From Aralia elata (taxonomy: Eukaryota > Streptophyta > Magnoliopsida > Apiales > Araliaceae): a stretch of DNA of 64,000 nucleotides. The notes under the pieces are model-generated. The model saw only the letters and a list, made by a program, of their open reading frames with translations, ran no database searches and was not told the DNA's origin. The position numbers and the translations under genes are program-made. Positions within the stretch are counted from its first letter, which is position 1; every line of letters begins with the position of its first letter. Shown here piece by piece: positions 46,966-58,974 of the stretch. The stretch spans positions 80,229,971-80,293,970 of the forward strand of contig CM068387.1 of NCBI GenBank assembly GCA_034770075.1, given 5' to 3'.

Positions 46966-47768
46966 AGACAAAAAAAAATAAGACTCATAAGTCATAACAT
47001 TACTTTTAAATTATGAGTATGTATTACGTTAATTTTGTGGCAAACTACGATTATGAAACACATCAATACACGAGATTAGATAGAATTATAAGAAAGATCT
47101 ACTTATTACATCTCTCCGTAGAGGTTATCGATAATACTTATTCACATAATTAGAAATCAAACAGTTGACACAAATATTCGTAATATATATCATTTTTTTT
47201 AAATTATTATGCATGAGCTGAAAACCAGATAATACAGCATTGTTCTAATACAAAAGTATCTTACTAAATTAATATTCATTAGTACTAGTGATCAGATTTC
47301 ATAATCTTCACACATATATTAAAAGGGTTTGGCTAATACTTTTCATATTTTGATGACAGATTGACTTAATCACGCGTCAGCTCGCCTGAAGTATTATTGT
47401 GGTCACATTTTTCATAAGTATTAGACTACAATTATTATGACAAGGGTTTGGAGAGGGGCCATAGTTGAATTCCCATCAAACTCACACTAAATTAGCTTTA
47501 AGGGAGAAATTAAACTACTGATAACTGAGCTAATCAGGAGAGGAATTAGAAAATTTTGACAGCCAAATAGAGGAAGTTATTTAAAGGGGCTGGGAACATG
47601 CATATCTGTATTAGTAGTTAATCTTAAAGTATTAAGAAGAGAGTAATGATATGTTGGGTAAGATAAGATTAATGTGTAATTATTATGTTGTGTTGCATTA
47701 AGCACTTATTATGAAGAGCAGCATGTAGAAGAGAGTTCCAAGATGTCGGTATTACTATGCTATAAGTG

Positions 47769-47804
47769 CAGTATACATACATACATACATATATACATAT
47801 ATAT

Positions 47805-47836
<32 letters not shown>
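47769..47836. repeat. (TACA)n / (TA)n microsatellite
   Basis: ATACATACATACATACATAT followed by TA repeats. The antisense frame here is an artefact. Confidence 0.9.
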
Positions 47837-48171
47837 TGTGTTTGGAGAAGAGATCAATCAGGTATGTATTAGTCAAGTTTGACAATATATCATTCTAAAA
47901 GCAACTATTTTTTAAATGTTTTCTTAATTAGAAACTTAATCATATAGATGTTAAGAACATGAAAAAAAAAATACAAGTTATTGTTAAGAACATGAGAAAA
48001 AAAATAAGACCTTGTTCAAAATCAAGAAATTAGTAAATATGATAATTTAATTTTTTGCTAGTTCTTGCCATTTTATAATTTTAGAGAGAGAAAACGGAGA
48101 GAGAGAATGGGTGAGTCAGTTAGAAATTAGGTTGGTGATTGTAAGAAAGAAGAGAAGAGTTTTATGGACAA

Positions 48172-48545
48172 GGATCCTCTCCATTTCCCTTTCCCTCCAT
48201 TTCGGTCAAGTTCATTAATTTGAGTTAATAATAATTTTGTTAGTAATGATCCAAATATGTTAATACATAGTTAATGATATTAAGATCAATCCTTAAAAAA
48301 AATAGTAATCCGACATTTTTTTACCGTTAAAAATCTAAAAGAATTTTCACCGTTGAAATTAATGGTGAAAATTCTTTTAGACTTTTAACAGTGAAAAAGT
48401 GTCGGATTACTATTTTTTTTTTTAGGATTGATCTTAATATCATTAACTATCTATTAACATATTTGAATCATTACTAACAAAATTATTATTAACCCAAATT
48501 GATGAACTTGACCGAAATGGAGGAAAAGTGAAATGGAGAGGATCC
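48172..48545. mobile_element. Long foldback MITE, 374 bp, nearly perfect palindrome
   Basis: It starts GGATCCTCTCCATTTCCC and ends with the inverted copy GAAATGGAGAGGATCC. The arms are about 175 bp, with conserved TTTCGGTCAAGTTCATTAAT, ATATTAAGATCAATCC and AGTAATCCGACA blocks meeting around 48355. Confidence 0.9.
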
Positions 48546-49312
48546 ATTTCCAAGTTTTATAGAGGAGAGAGTTTGAAGAGAGGGAACATGATGGCCTCCA
48601 TGTTTACATATCCATGCCTGACCACTGACATAATCAATCCTTCAAAAGAGTTAACTAGCCGCTTAAAATATAGAGAATTAATATTTTTACAAGTAAAAAT
48701 GTTAATTTCACAAGGTCCTCTCTCATATAAAAGTGGACCTTATTTACTATTCATGTGAGGAGTATTTTATAGAACTAATATTTTTACCTGTGAAAATATC
48801 AATTCTCAAAATATATCTATCTGGTCCTCAACTAATACCCAATAGATCTCTTAAGTCTTCCCCCAAATTTAGCAACTTCTCTCCTAAGCCCATTAATATA
48901 GATTTTGTAAAAGTAAAAATATTGTTATCAGAGACTCAAACAAAGTGTAATTAAAAAAATTACAAATGTATATTTTGTTCTTCAATATTTAATTCGACAA
49001 TATTAGCTGCTTTTTTAAAGACTTTGGAATTTACCCAATTTTATTTAACATCTAGAACTTGATAACATGACGTATGGCATCAGGTTTAAGGTACTGTTTC
49101 TCACCATATTAAGAATAAAGAAAACCCGGGGGATTAATTTCAGAGATTTTTTACAAGTTTTATATGATTGATTGTGTTTAATAACTAATTAATGCTATGT
49201 AAGCTTTGTTCAAAAGAAAAAAGAAAAAAAGAAATGCTATGTAAGCTTAACATTTATTTGTTTTATTTTTTACTGTGAGACTTGTATTTTCATCCGTATG
49301 AATTATTGATTA

Positions 49313-49359
<47 letters not shown>

Positions 49360-49968
49360 TTTTCTCATATGATCATATAATCGACTAGATAGATGCAAAT
49401 AATAAATTTCTAAAAATTATCTATTAATTGTATATCGACTCGTCATATATATGGAGAGAGAAATGAAGAGCAAATCAAGAAAGATTCGGATTAGAGAAGG
49501 TGTGTGGGGCTGGTGAAGCAGCACGAGAGAATGATATAATGTAGCGTGTATGGCCTTCATCTACATCGAGAGATTTGCTCTGCCAAGTACCTAATTGACC
49601 TTACTCATCATCGACGTACTTAACATTACCATATCATGAGGATAATATATATATATATATACACACACACACTAGTAGTATATTGATGAGTTGATGTTAC
49701 ATGTTTTTGTCTGTGGGGGCAAACTTAATTAAAACTCCCAAGTTACAATATGATGTCTTGTTTTGCTTCATATCTATCATGAAGAACACTTGGCTATGAG
49801 GAATCATTGATGTGGGAGGGACTCCATCCGACTATATGATGATCAATTGGTTTGTTTGTTTGTTTATTTAATTGGCTTTTCTCCCTACACTTACAAAACT
49901 TCATCCACCATAGCATAACATGGCCTAGTGATGGATTTTATTTTAAGTCCTTTTTCATTTTTCTCTCT

Positions 49969-49988
49969 TTTAATATATATATATATAT

Positions 49989-50032
<44 letters not shown>
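49969..50032. repeat. (TA)n followed by (GATA)n microsatellite
   Basis: About 11 units of TAGA/GATA after a TA run. A second (TA)n(TG)n tract lies at 49318-49358. Confidence 0.95.
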
Positions 50033-51296
50033 GATTTAGATGTAGCAAACACATGGGAAATGTGACTAACCTCCACTTGTTAGTCTGTGTTATTATTTAT
50101 CATATCCTTGATAAAAAAAACAATTGACATGTGAACTGTAATTCAGTTGATAAAATGACTCTCTTCTGCTCGCAAAAATAATAACAGTATAATCTATTTA
50201 ACACAAACTTTAAGGTGATAACATTTTTTTCTTCCCCTCCTATCTAGATCGGAAAAAGGAAAAGGTCGTGCACCACTTCTAATATCAATAGTCTAAATTA
50301 GTTAGAATTTCCTTTTCATATCAACCCACTCCCATCTTGACATGCCATTAATTTTAGCTTCCATATTAAGTGAAGATTCGCAAAAATAATTAAAGTAGCG
50401 TTCTTTGAAGTGACATTGATCATTCATGTATTTAAAAGAAAGACATAAAAAGGACCAAAAAAATATTTATCAAAATTTAAACAAATGAGTTTACATGTCC
50501 ATATGAACTGGTCAATTTTTAAGCATTTTTGGCAATTATTTGAAAGTTCAATAATTTTGGTATAAAAAATAACTTGTCTATTTTTAATAATTTGACAAGA
50601 GTTTAATAATTTTTCGGATAATTAAGTAAAAAAAAAAACTAGTGAGCATTTTTAACAGAGTAAAAATGGAGGGGGAACAATATAAAATGTGCGCGTGGAA
50701 CAGTAGCACTCACATATGTTGCCTTAGTGCTGAAATGGACTCTATTGCTCCAATGTGCCACGTGTCTAAATGCGCGCGTGCAGCCATGGTTGGCGGCTAA
50801 ACTCACTTAAAACCCTCCCCCAACTTATGCATTTGCCGCTATCTTAATTCCTACTAGCATTTTAGCTATGCCTTGTGGGGACTAAATTTCCCTCCCATAT
50901 AATCAATTCGAGCTAGTTTGGATGAACAACTGTCCCTAAATTAGGGCACACATTAGATGATGTGTAACCGGAGTGGGGCCGGGCACGGTGGTTGTCGGCC
51001 GGGTGACACATTGAACCTTTCAGTGGGACCAATTATGGGTTTAGGATGCATGATTTTGGTGGGAACTTGAATGTGATTAAAAGGTGAGTTGTGGACCCGA
51101 ATTCATTAGATTAAGTTTAGAGGGTTCTAAATCTTCTCTTTAATTGTGCCTATCTTTACCAAATTTCAAACCCAATTAACCTCATAAGTATGTAGGAAGA
51201 TTGTGTTTACACCTTTTGATGTAAAAGTGGGGATGTTAATATGTTGAGACTTTTGAAGTTAGATTTGGTTCTTTTTTCTAATTATTTAAAGGAATT

Positions 51297-51478
51297 TCTT
51301 AACATGTGCCCTAAGGGCACATGCTAAGCACACGATTCAAGAGAATATTCTCTTGAACTGTGTGTATATTCTTTTAAACTTAGTGCAAATGCAGAAATTA
51401 AGGGAATATGCACATAGTTCAAGAGAATATTCTCTTGAACCGTGTGCTTAGCATGTGCCCTTAGGACACATGTTAAGA
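51297..51478. mobile_element. Foldback MITE, 182 bp
   Basis: TCTTAACATGTGCCCTAAGG...GAATATTCTCTTGAA on the left, and TTCAAGAGAATATTC...CATGTTAAGA inverted on the right, with arms of about 64 bp. Inside each arm are further small palindromes (CCTAAGGGC, GAGAATATTCTC). Confidence 0.9.
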
Positions 51479-54363
51479 GGACCCTTATTTAAATTATAAC
51501 AAACGATCAGTATAATTATACACTATTTTGTAATAAGAAGTTATATACGGTAAACTTTGAATACTCGTAATCATACACAAGTTATAAATATTAAGTAATT
51601 TCGAGTGTTTATTTTAACTAATGTGAGAATCAAACTCATTAAACTTTTGCTTAAGAGAGATCCTAATCTCAATCCTTTAACCTATGGCATACTCCATTGG
51701 ATTTTATTTGCTTATTTTTTTAAACATGGAATTAAGTGGTTGACAATTTCTTGAGAGTATACGGTAAGGTTTGTGTCCTAAGAATTAAGTTTGGTTTGGT
51801 GGTGAGCGTGATAACAGTACAAGAGGTGGGATGTGGTCCTAATGTGGGTGTGGCAGCCACCAATAAGATTATATATTCATGTATACATTCATTGTGAATC
51901 ATTTTATGCCCTAAAACTGCATTTTTTTTTTGCTTATCTAGCTAGCTAAACTCACAATTTCACATCATTGCCTAACCCATATTTTACCCTCTTCCAATTA
52001 TCTCTCATCCCATTTTTATTCCCCTTCCAATTTTTGGTCTCCTTACCTATACTACCATCATACTCTCTCTATTAATTATTTGCTATACATAATCAAGATA
52101 TATAGACCTTATAATTAAGATGAACAAACCAAAGTAACTTAATTCATTATGTGTCTTCCTAGTCTTAAAAGCTAAGTAGTAGGCATTGTGTATTACTACC
52201 TCCTAAAGCTAAGTAATAAGTACCCTTTTACAATATTTCTACAAGTAGAACTAGCATGTACGTACTTATTAACTATATAACTTTTCATTCTTCTATATAC
52301 AAACCTACTTTACTATACATCTCCCTAGTTACACTTGCAAAGGGACACATATATATGTTCAAGTTAAAATCAAAACCTACAAATATAAATGTTATGAGTA
52401 ATTGTTTGAGCTAACTCTGTTGAATTACAGATATTATATATATCGACATAGGTGTGTACTTACTGTGGACACCCTGACACTATTTTAAATTATTGTCATT
52501 TGCATCTATTGTGACATTCTTTCACCGAGTACATGATTATAAGGAGGGAAGCCAAAAATTTTGATCTAGTACATATATATATATATATTATATGTTATGT
52601 TAGGGATTGATAAATACAAAAAAGAAATGATGATGATGATAATGAAATGCATGAAGCATAAAAATGATTTCACGTACAGAAACAGATCAGACTTCCACTA
52701 ATTAATACATGGGATATTCTCATAATTTAACAGCCACGCCTGATTCCTTTTGTTTTTATTATGGGTTGTATTTTTATTTTATTTTCTTTAATTTTCAAGT
52801 ACTACAGAAAAAGAAGAAATTAATTGATGATATTTTGGGGGCACGTCTGACTTTTTGAGTCACTTACCTGCCCACACTCCACTCCGATTCCTCATGAGAA
52901 AGAAGAAGAAGAAACAATTAATTAATGCTGTACAATTGCATGTTTAAGTGTCCTGTTGAATCACAAATAGTGAATGTACTACACTGTTTGTTTGTTTTTT
53001 TTGCTATTTTTTTTTTTTTTACTTTCTGTTTTTGGTGTTTTTTCTTTAGTGTGTGCACTTAAGAACACCTAAAAACGGAAAATACGCTTAGCTTCCGCGT
53101 AGGAACTCTAATAATTGTTGTCATTCATAGAAGCATCTTCCTTATGATTATGTCTGTGTTTCCCTAAGCTACCATGTGAAATGTGAATGACTTATGTACA
53201 ATATTACACATTTCATTTGTCTGTTGGTGGTTTCCTTTCTACTCCTCCAGAGTTCAATTACAAATCAAAATCAAAATCAAATTTCATTTACTTTTCATTT
53301 TCTTAATTACTAGGCTTTTTTTTATAGGCAGTTGATAATGTTAGAGTACATTTATGCTAGCAGAACATATGTACTTAGCGACACTTTTATACTTGTTTCA
53401 ACAATATTTCGAACTTTCAATAACATTTAGTGTTCATGCAACATAATTATTGCTTTGACATTATAGGGACACTTATTTCTTTATGTTTTAAATCCATGCC
53501 GAAATACACCTAATTAAGAAAATCGATTACTATAAGCGAAAAGTAGTACTAATAAATTGAGTTGCTTAATTTCCCATGTTTTGTTTCTCATTGGGGTCAA
53601 CTTTATTCAATTAATCCTACAAAAATAAACAACATGTTCTCAATAATAGAAGTTGTTAGCTTGTTATCCTTATAACTATGTTCTAGTCTTTGATGGAACT
53701 ATTTGCTTCTCCCTGTTCACTCATAGGCCATATGTTTGAAGGAAAAATATCCCAATAAGTTTATCCCAAAACACAACCTATATAATGAAATATATATACA
53801 TGGAAAAGTTAATATCATACTACGCAAAATTTTCAACTAAAATTTCTAATTTTGTTTTGACCATAAAAATGTAATAGTGTATATCAATTATCCCTTTTAT
53901 CCAAAATATTGGCTTCTCTCTAGCTTTGTATTGGGTGCTGGCAAGTACTGGTAACACAGATCCCTTACAAGATCTTGGGGAACTACTTTTTTTTTGTCTG
54001 CCACCCTTGATAATTAATTCATATCCATCTTCTTGACAAATTTCAAAAGTCTTTACTATAAAATAAGCCGCAGAATAAAAATAATGTTAATAGAACAATA
54101 AGTTTTGTTTGAGCAATTATACAAATGTGACTAAATACATATTTATTATAATAATAGTATTTTTACTTTGACAATTAATATCAACCACTATAAAAAATAC
54201 TAAAATTTTTAATATTTTCACTCAAAAAATAAAATAAGGCGTAGCATATTCTTTTCTTCTAAAGGGCAAACTAAAATCTTGTATTCATTATGCCAGCAAT
54301 CATCATTCTTGGTTGCCTCACCCGCATGCCCCTCACTCTCTTTCTCTCTCTTAATTTCTCTCT

Positions 54364-54373
54364 CTATATATAC
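54364..54373 (+). promoter_or_regulatory. TATA box of the SAMDC gene
   Basis: CTATATATAC, 149 bp before the start codon and followed by a CT-rich initiation zone (54400-54422). The inferred leader of about 125 nt has no ATG. Confidence 0.65.
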
Positions 54374-54521
54374 ACCCCCTCTACATAATTCAGACCAACC
54401 CTTATCACTTCTCTCTCTCTCCCACAAAACACAAACACAAGAAAAAAAATAAGAAAAAACTTTTTAACACCTTAGCTTCGTTCTCAGCCCCTCTTATAAG
54501 CAACAATTTGATCAGGATTAA

Positions 54522-55556
54522 ATGGCCATTTCTGGGTTTGAAGGCATTGAGAAGCGCCTGGAGCTCCACTTCTCCGGCGACGATCCGATGATTGGAATAG
54601 GCCTCCGGCAACTCGACTTCGAGTCGCTAGAGGAAATACTCCATGCGGTGCAGTGCACCGTAGTATCATCAGTTGGCAACCAATTCTTCGATTCTTACGT
54701 ACTATCAGAATCAAGCCTCTTTGTGTACCCCACAAAAGTCATCATCAAGACATGTGGGACCACCCAGTTGTTGAAATCCGTCCGTCCATTGCTTCATCAT
54801 GCACGTGCCATAGGCCTTTCTCTATCCCGGTGTATGTACACTCGAGGTAGCTTTATATTTCCCAAGTCCCAACCCTACCCTCATACAAGCTTCAAAGAAG
54901 AAGTCATTTACTTAGAAGACAAGTTACCGCCAAATCTTTGCTACAAAAAAGCTTCGGTCATGCCTTCAAAACTTAGTTCTCATGCATGGCATGTTTTTTC
55001 TGCGACAATTGATCAGTCTCATTTGATAATGCAACAAAATAATACTTCTGACGTGTTATTCACGTTTGAAGTTTGCATGACGGAGCTCAACCCCGTCCTT
55101 GCTAGGAAATTTTTCCGACGTCCTAACGACGGAAATACCGGCGACATGGCCGGAAAAGAGATGACGGTGATGACGGGGATTGATGATATTAACCCTAATG
55201 CTCACATTTGTGATTTTGCGTTTGACCCTTGTGGGTACTCGATGAATGGGCTTGATGGTGATAGGTATTCTACTATTCACGTGACTCCAGAGGAGGGGTT
55301 TAGTTATGCGAGTTTTGAATGTGTGGGGTCGGTTTACGACGCCTGTGGCGAGATTGCGGAGGTTTTGAAGAAGGTGGTGCAAGTTTTCCGGCCCGGGACC
55401 ATGTCGGTGTCGACCACGTGCACTAGCCGTGAGGTGTGGACACGTGTGGCCAATGCGGTGGAGCAAATTGGGATGAAATGCCGGAGTTGCACCATGGATG
55501 AGTTTCCGGCCGCTGGGAACGTGGTGTTTCAAACGTTCACTGCTCGCCGGAAATAG
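54522..55556 (+). CDS. SAMDC4: S-adenosylmethionine decarboxylase proenzyme (BUD2/SAMDC4 type)
   Basis: A single exon of 344 residues. The enzyme decarboxylates S-adenosylmethionine to give the aminopropyl donor for spermidine, spermine and thermospermine synthesis, in the cytosol. The self-cleavage motif is at residues 61-70 (LSESSLFVYP), where E63-S64 splits and S64 becomes the pyruvoyl cofactor. The catalytic-cysteine motif KTCGTT is at 76-81 (C78). Further family blocks are RGSFIFPK, WHVFSA, AGKEMT, ICDFAFDPCGYSMNG, RYSTIHVTPEEGFSYASFE and DEFPAAGNVVFQTF. The start MAISGFEGIEKRLELHF and the absence of a leader uORF point to the BUD2/SAMDC4 subgroup; subgroup assignment is from memory. The C-terminal half is GC-richer than its surroundings. 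Length and motifs are intact. Confidence 0.95.
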   Translation: MAISGFEGIEKRLELHFSGDDPMIGIGLRQLDFESLEEILHAVQCTVVSSVGNQFFDSYVLSESSLFVYPTKVIIKTCGTTQLLKSVRPLLHHARAIGLSLSRCMYTRGSFIFPKSQPYPHTSFKEEVIYLEDKLPPNLCYKKASVMPSKLSSHAWHVFSATIDQSHLIMQQNNTSDVLFTFEVCMTELNPVLARKFFRRPNDGNTGDMAGKEMTVMTGIDDINPNAHICDFAFDPCGYSMNGLDGDRYSTIHVTPEEGFSYASFECVGSVYDACGEIAEVLKKVVQVFRPGTMSVSTTCTSREVWTRVANAVEQIGMKCRSCTMDEFPAAGNVVFQTFTARRK

Positions 55557-57110
55557 GAGGGAATGGTGTTTAGTGGTGGTCGTGCATGGTGGTGGTAGAT
55601 ATAAGAAGGGGTTTAAGAGGTCGGGAGAGTACGTTTTAGGGTTTTAGTTTTGGAAATTATTTCATGAAAAGGGATGATGCATGGATGATGAGAAAATAGC
55701 ATGTCATGGGAATTTGGTGGGATATGGTGATATTAAATGTCGGGTTGACTAATTAGTTGTGTAAAAAAAGATAAAATTAAAAAGTGGGTAATTAAAAAAG
55801 AAATCAAATTAGAGATGGGGAGGATGATGTGGAATGAGGGATATGGTGTGGGTTCATCATGATATTGCACCCCACTTAGGTTTGCCACGCCTAAGATTTT
55901 GAGGATGTGTAATATATAATTAATATGTACTAGTAGCTTAATTAGTGGGGGTTGGGGAAAAAGTGCTTATTTGTTGAGGGCTTATGAACTTTCTACTATA
56001 TCTCCCTTAATTTGTCTCTCTTACTTAATTACTACAAGTGCTTTTGATCTTGTCTTTGTCAATTTGTTGCTCCATTTTCATATTCTCTCTCCTAATCTCT
56101 TGTTATATATCTCTTAGTCATTGTATGTTTCAAAAGAAATACACTTTTCATGTCTTTCTAGCTCATTCTTTATATTACCATATGGTTAGTAGATGTTTTA
56201 GGATACTATGTAGTCTTTTCAAACAAAAAAGTGACATGGGTTTGCATGCCAAACCATTTTGGTGACACTTAAATGGAATCTGATTGGGCCATCTCCTTAA
56301 CTACATATATAATGAGTTTTGTAAATTAATCACCAATAAGATTGATTCACATGTTCAAATAAACCAACAAAACTCACGACACAACTTATTTCCTGGTGGG
56401 TCCCAACTAATAGTTGTACATGCATGATCCTACAAATAAATTTGTTAAATATTGTATCCAAGTGTCTTTCTAATACAATGAAATTTCGATGGTATTGTTT
56501 TTCTCAATTTGCATGTATTCTGAAATTTGGATATAAAGAGTGTCAGATAAAGAGTTTCCAGTCCTGTATTGATTGTATTAGGCATGTAAAAAGTTAATTA
56601 ATAGCTTCTAGCATGCTTTTAAGGGTTATATTTCATGCAATTAACTAGACTAAATTTATCTCTTAATTCTTTATACCTAACTCTCTTTTTTTTTTTGTGA
56701 TGAGATTATATATACCAGACTCGATAAGTTGATAATCACTGTTATTCCTATGTAATCTAATTTATGTAAATAAAAAAAAATCAATTGCTTTGGGTTTCAT
56801 TCTTGTTAACACATTCTTCCTTGGCAGTAAGCGCCAACATCCATAATTTAAGTTTACAGATAAAATTACTTAGGTATTTAATCCAATTCACTCCTCTAGC
56901 TAGTAGCCTCTCTATCTTTCTCTCTCTATATATATATAGAGTCCTGTTATGTATTACGATAAATTTATATCGATTTACAATTACGAAACTTATCAAAATA
57001 TAGATTGGTAGGAATTATAGGAGGGTCCCGATTATTACACATCTCTCCAAAAAAATTATCAGTAACTGACAATCTAATAATCGACATAAACATTCACAAT
57101 CTATATTATT

Positions 57111-57162
<52 letters not shown>

Positions 57163-57614
57163 GTAGAACTTGCAGATGGCCGTATTCCATGGCCTGCCTG
57201 GTATATTCAAAAAGCCATTGATGACATTGTTGTGCATATTCTAGTGATCATTTCAGTATATATATAATTAATGGACACTGCTAATTGATTTCCCTCGATA
57301 TAATATACAATGATTGTTAAATTACTTGAATTAAATTAACGGAGTCTTAAAATATTTGGTTGATCTTGTTAAATTACTTGTCATTAGGATTCCTGAAATA
57401 TTTCATTAATGATCCTTTACTTGATGCAAATCTTATTATGTCCGTCCTTTTACTTCAAATATCAAGATTATCTCTCATTAATATATAATGGTGAAAAGTT
57501 ATTAACAAAATTATAAAAATACCATTAAAAAAATTAATGAATTAAAAAAACTAACCTTAAAATATAAAGGGGCTAGCTATAGGAAATGAGTGTGTCCTAT
57601 ACTCCTATCCCCAT
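55557..57614. other. Intergenic between SAMDC and GATL
   Basis: No gene supported. 55557-55900 is probably SAMDC 3' UTR. 56940-57110 is a diverged copy of the repeat at 46990-47200, next to a (TA)n tract at 57114-57157. Confidence 0.5.
57114..57166. repeat. (TA)n(CA)n microsatellite
   Basis: About 40 bases of TA, then a short CA run. Confidence 0.9.
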
Positions 57615-57624
57615 GTATATATAG
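57615..57624 (+). promoter_or_regulatory. Candidate TATA box of the GATL gene
   Basis: GTATATATAG, 286 bp before the start codon, followed by a CT-rich leader-like region. Other AT-rich choices exist nearby. Confidence 0.4.
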
Positions 57625-57900
57625 ATTGATAGATAGATTCTATCCTATCTTATTTGTGTAGGGAGTCTTCTCAAGTCAAAAATTTGTCCGACCTTTCTTC
57701 TCAGCCTCAAAATCTAACCTACCAACTTCCTTCACCATCAAACTATCAAAAATTAACCTCTCCCTGAAATATATTCTCTTCTCCCTTAGCTAAACCTGCC
57801 TGCCTTTCTAATAATTAATGGTGATTCTTTCTTATCCTCCATAGCTTCCTCCTAGCTAGGCTAGCTCCAACAACACAAAATATCTTTCTAACTTGACAGG

Positions 57901-58974
57901 ATGGCCTTCTGGAGTTCCTCTAATTCCCTTTTCTCACTCCTTGGCCTCCTGTCTCTCCTCCTCCTCCTCTTTCAACCCACCACCCCTTTCGCCAACGCCG
58001 CCCGCGTAGGCGGCAGCGGCATCCTTCTGCCTTCTTCCGACGTCCTCCCCACCTTCCGTGAAGCCCCGGCTTTCCGAAACAGCGACTCATGTGGCTCACA
58101 GAAAGGTAATGAACAAGTCCACATTGTATTGACCCTTGATGTAAATTATATTCGTGGTACAATGGCTGCTGTTTTATCCATGTTACAACATTCAACATGC
58201 CCTGAAAACCTCTCATTCCATTTCCTCTGCCTTTATTACCAACCTACTATATTTACCATCATTAAATCCACCTTCCCTTACCTTAACTTCAAGGTTTATT
58301 ATTTCGATTCGACTCGGGTTCGCGGGAAAATATCCAAGTCCATTCGACTTGCCTTGGATCAACCGCTGAATTACGCAAGAATTTATCTCTCTGAAATTCT
58401 TCCTGTAAATGTGCAGCGTGTCATTTACCTAGACTCCGATATTATCGTGGTGGACGATATTGCAAAGCTATACGGAGTTGATATGAATGGTAAGGTGGTG
58501 GCTGCACCGGAGTACTGCCATGCAAACTTCACCCGCTATTTTACGGATGATTTTTGGTCGGACCCGAATTTATCGAAAACATTTGAAGGGAGGGAACCTT
58601 GTTATTTCAACACCGGCGTAATGGTGGTAGATATTGATAAATGGAGGAAAGGAAGGTATACGGAGAAGGTTGAGGAGTGGATGGTGTTACAAAAGCAAAA
58701 AAGAATATATCATTTAGGGTCTTTACCACCAATATTGCTGGTCTTGGCTGGTGATATTACGGCAGTTGATCATAGATGGAACCTACATGGCTTGGGGGGT
58801 GACAACTTTGAAGGGAAATGTAGATCTCTTCATCCTGGCCCCATTAGCTTGTTACATTGGAGTGGCAAGGGTAAGCCATGGCTGCGATTGGACGCTCAGA
58901 AGCCATGCACCATTGATCATCTTTGGAGACCGTATGATCTCTATCGTTCGTCAAGGGTTGCGTTAGAAGAATGA
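57901..58974 (+). CDS. Galacturonosyltransferase-like (GATL) GT8 family protein
   Basis: A single exon of 357 residues. GATL proteins are secretory-pathway GT8 enzymes acting in pectin or xylan synthesis in the Golgi/ER. A hydrophobic N-terminus (about 9-33, SLFSLLGLLSLLLLLF) is a signal peptide or anchor. Then come FREAPAFRNSDSC, VHIVLTLDVNYIRGTMAAV (start of GT8, about 73), LQHSTCPENLSFHF, PLNYARIYLSEILP, the metal-binding DxD in VIYLDSDIIVVDD (178-180), APEYCHANFTRYFT, CYFNTGVMVVDIDKW, LGSLPPILLVLAG, HRWNLHGLGGDN, LHPGPISLLHWSGKGKPW (H319-W327) and LWRPYDLY. NFT at 209-211 is a glycosylation sequon. The GLGGDN block has Leu at 295 where family members I recall have Gln. It is clearly GATL, but the subgroup is uncertain. 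The C-terminus is short, as in the family. It is convergent with AP5M. Confidence 0.92.
   Translation: MAFWSSSNSLFSLLGLLSLLLLLFQPTTPFANAARVGGSGILLPSSDVLPTFREAPAFRNSDSCGSQKGNEQVHIVLTLDVNYIRGTMAAVLSMLQHSTCPENLSFHFLCLYYQPTIFTIIKSTFPYLNFKVYYFDSTRVRGKISKSIRLALDQPLNYARIYLSEILPVNVQRVIYLDSDIIVVDDIAKLYGVDMNGKVVAAPEYCHANFTRYFTDDFWSDPNLSKTFEGREPCYFNTGVMVVDIDKWRKGRYTEKVEEWMVLQKQKRIYHLGSLPPILLVLAGDITAVDHRWNLHGLGGDNFEGKCRSLHPGPISLLHWSGKGKPWLRLDAQKPCTIDHLWRPYDLYRSSRVALEE

Larger units (their letters stand above)
44720..54363. other. 9.6-kb intergenic region rich in foldbacks and microsatellites
   Basis: No coding region is supported. Recognisable contents are the FBL4 3' UTR (to about 44850), foldback/MITE elements at 45854-46530, 46725-46876, 48172-48545 and 51297-51478, and several microsatellites. 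50690-51050 is less AT-rich, with a CCACGTGTC G-box-like motif at 50758-50766 and a GCGCGCGTG run. 52080-54360 is plain AT-rich DNA leading into the SAMDC promoter. Confidence 0.55.

Noticed and set aside
55056..55532. 158-codon frame antisense to SAMDC
   Set aside because: Shadow frame caused by the GC-rich third positions of the real gene. No family match.
57920..58216. 98-codon frame antisense to the GATL start
   Set aside because: Arg/Gly-rich mirror of the signal peptide region.
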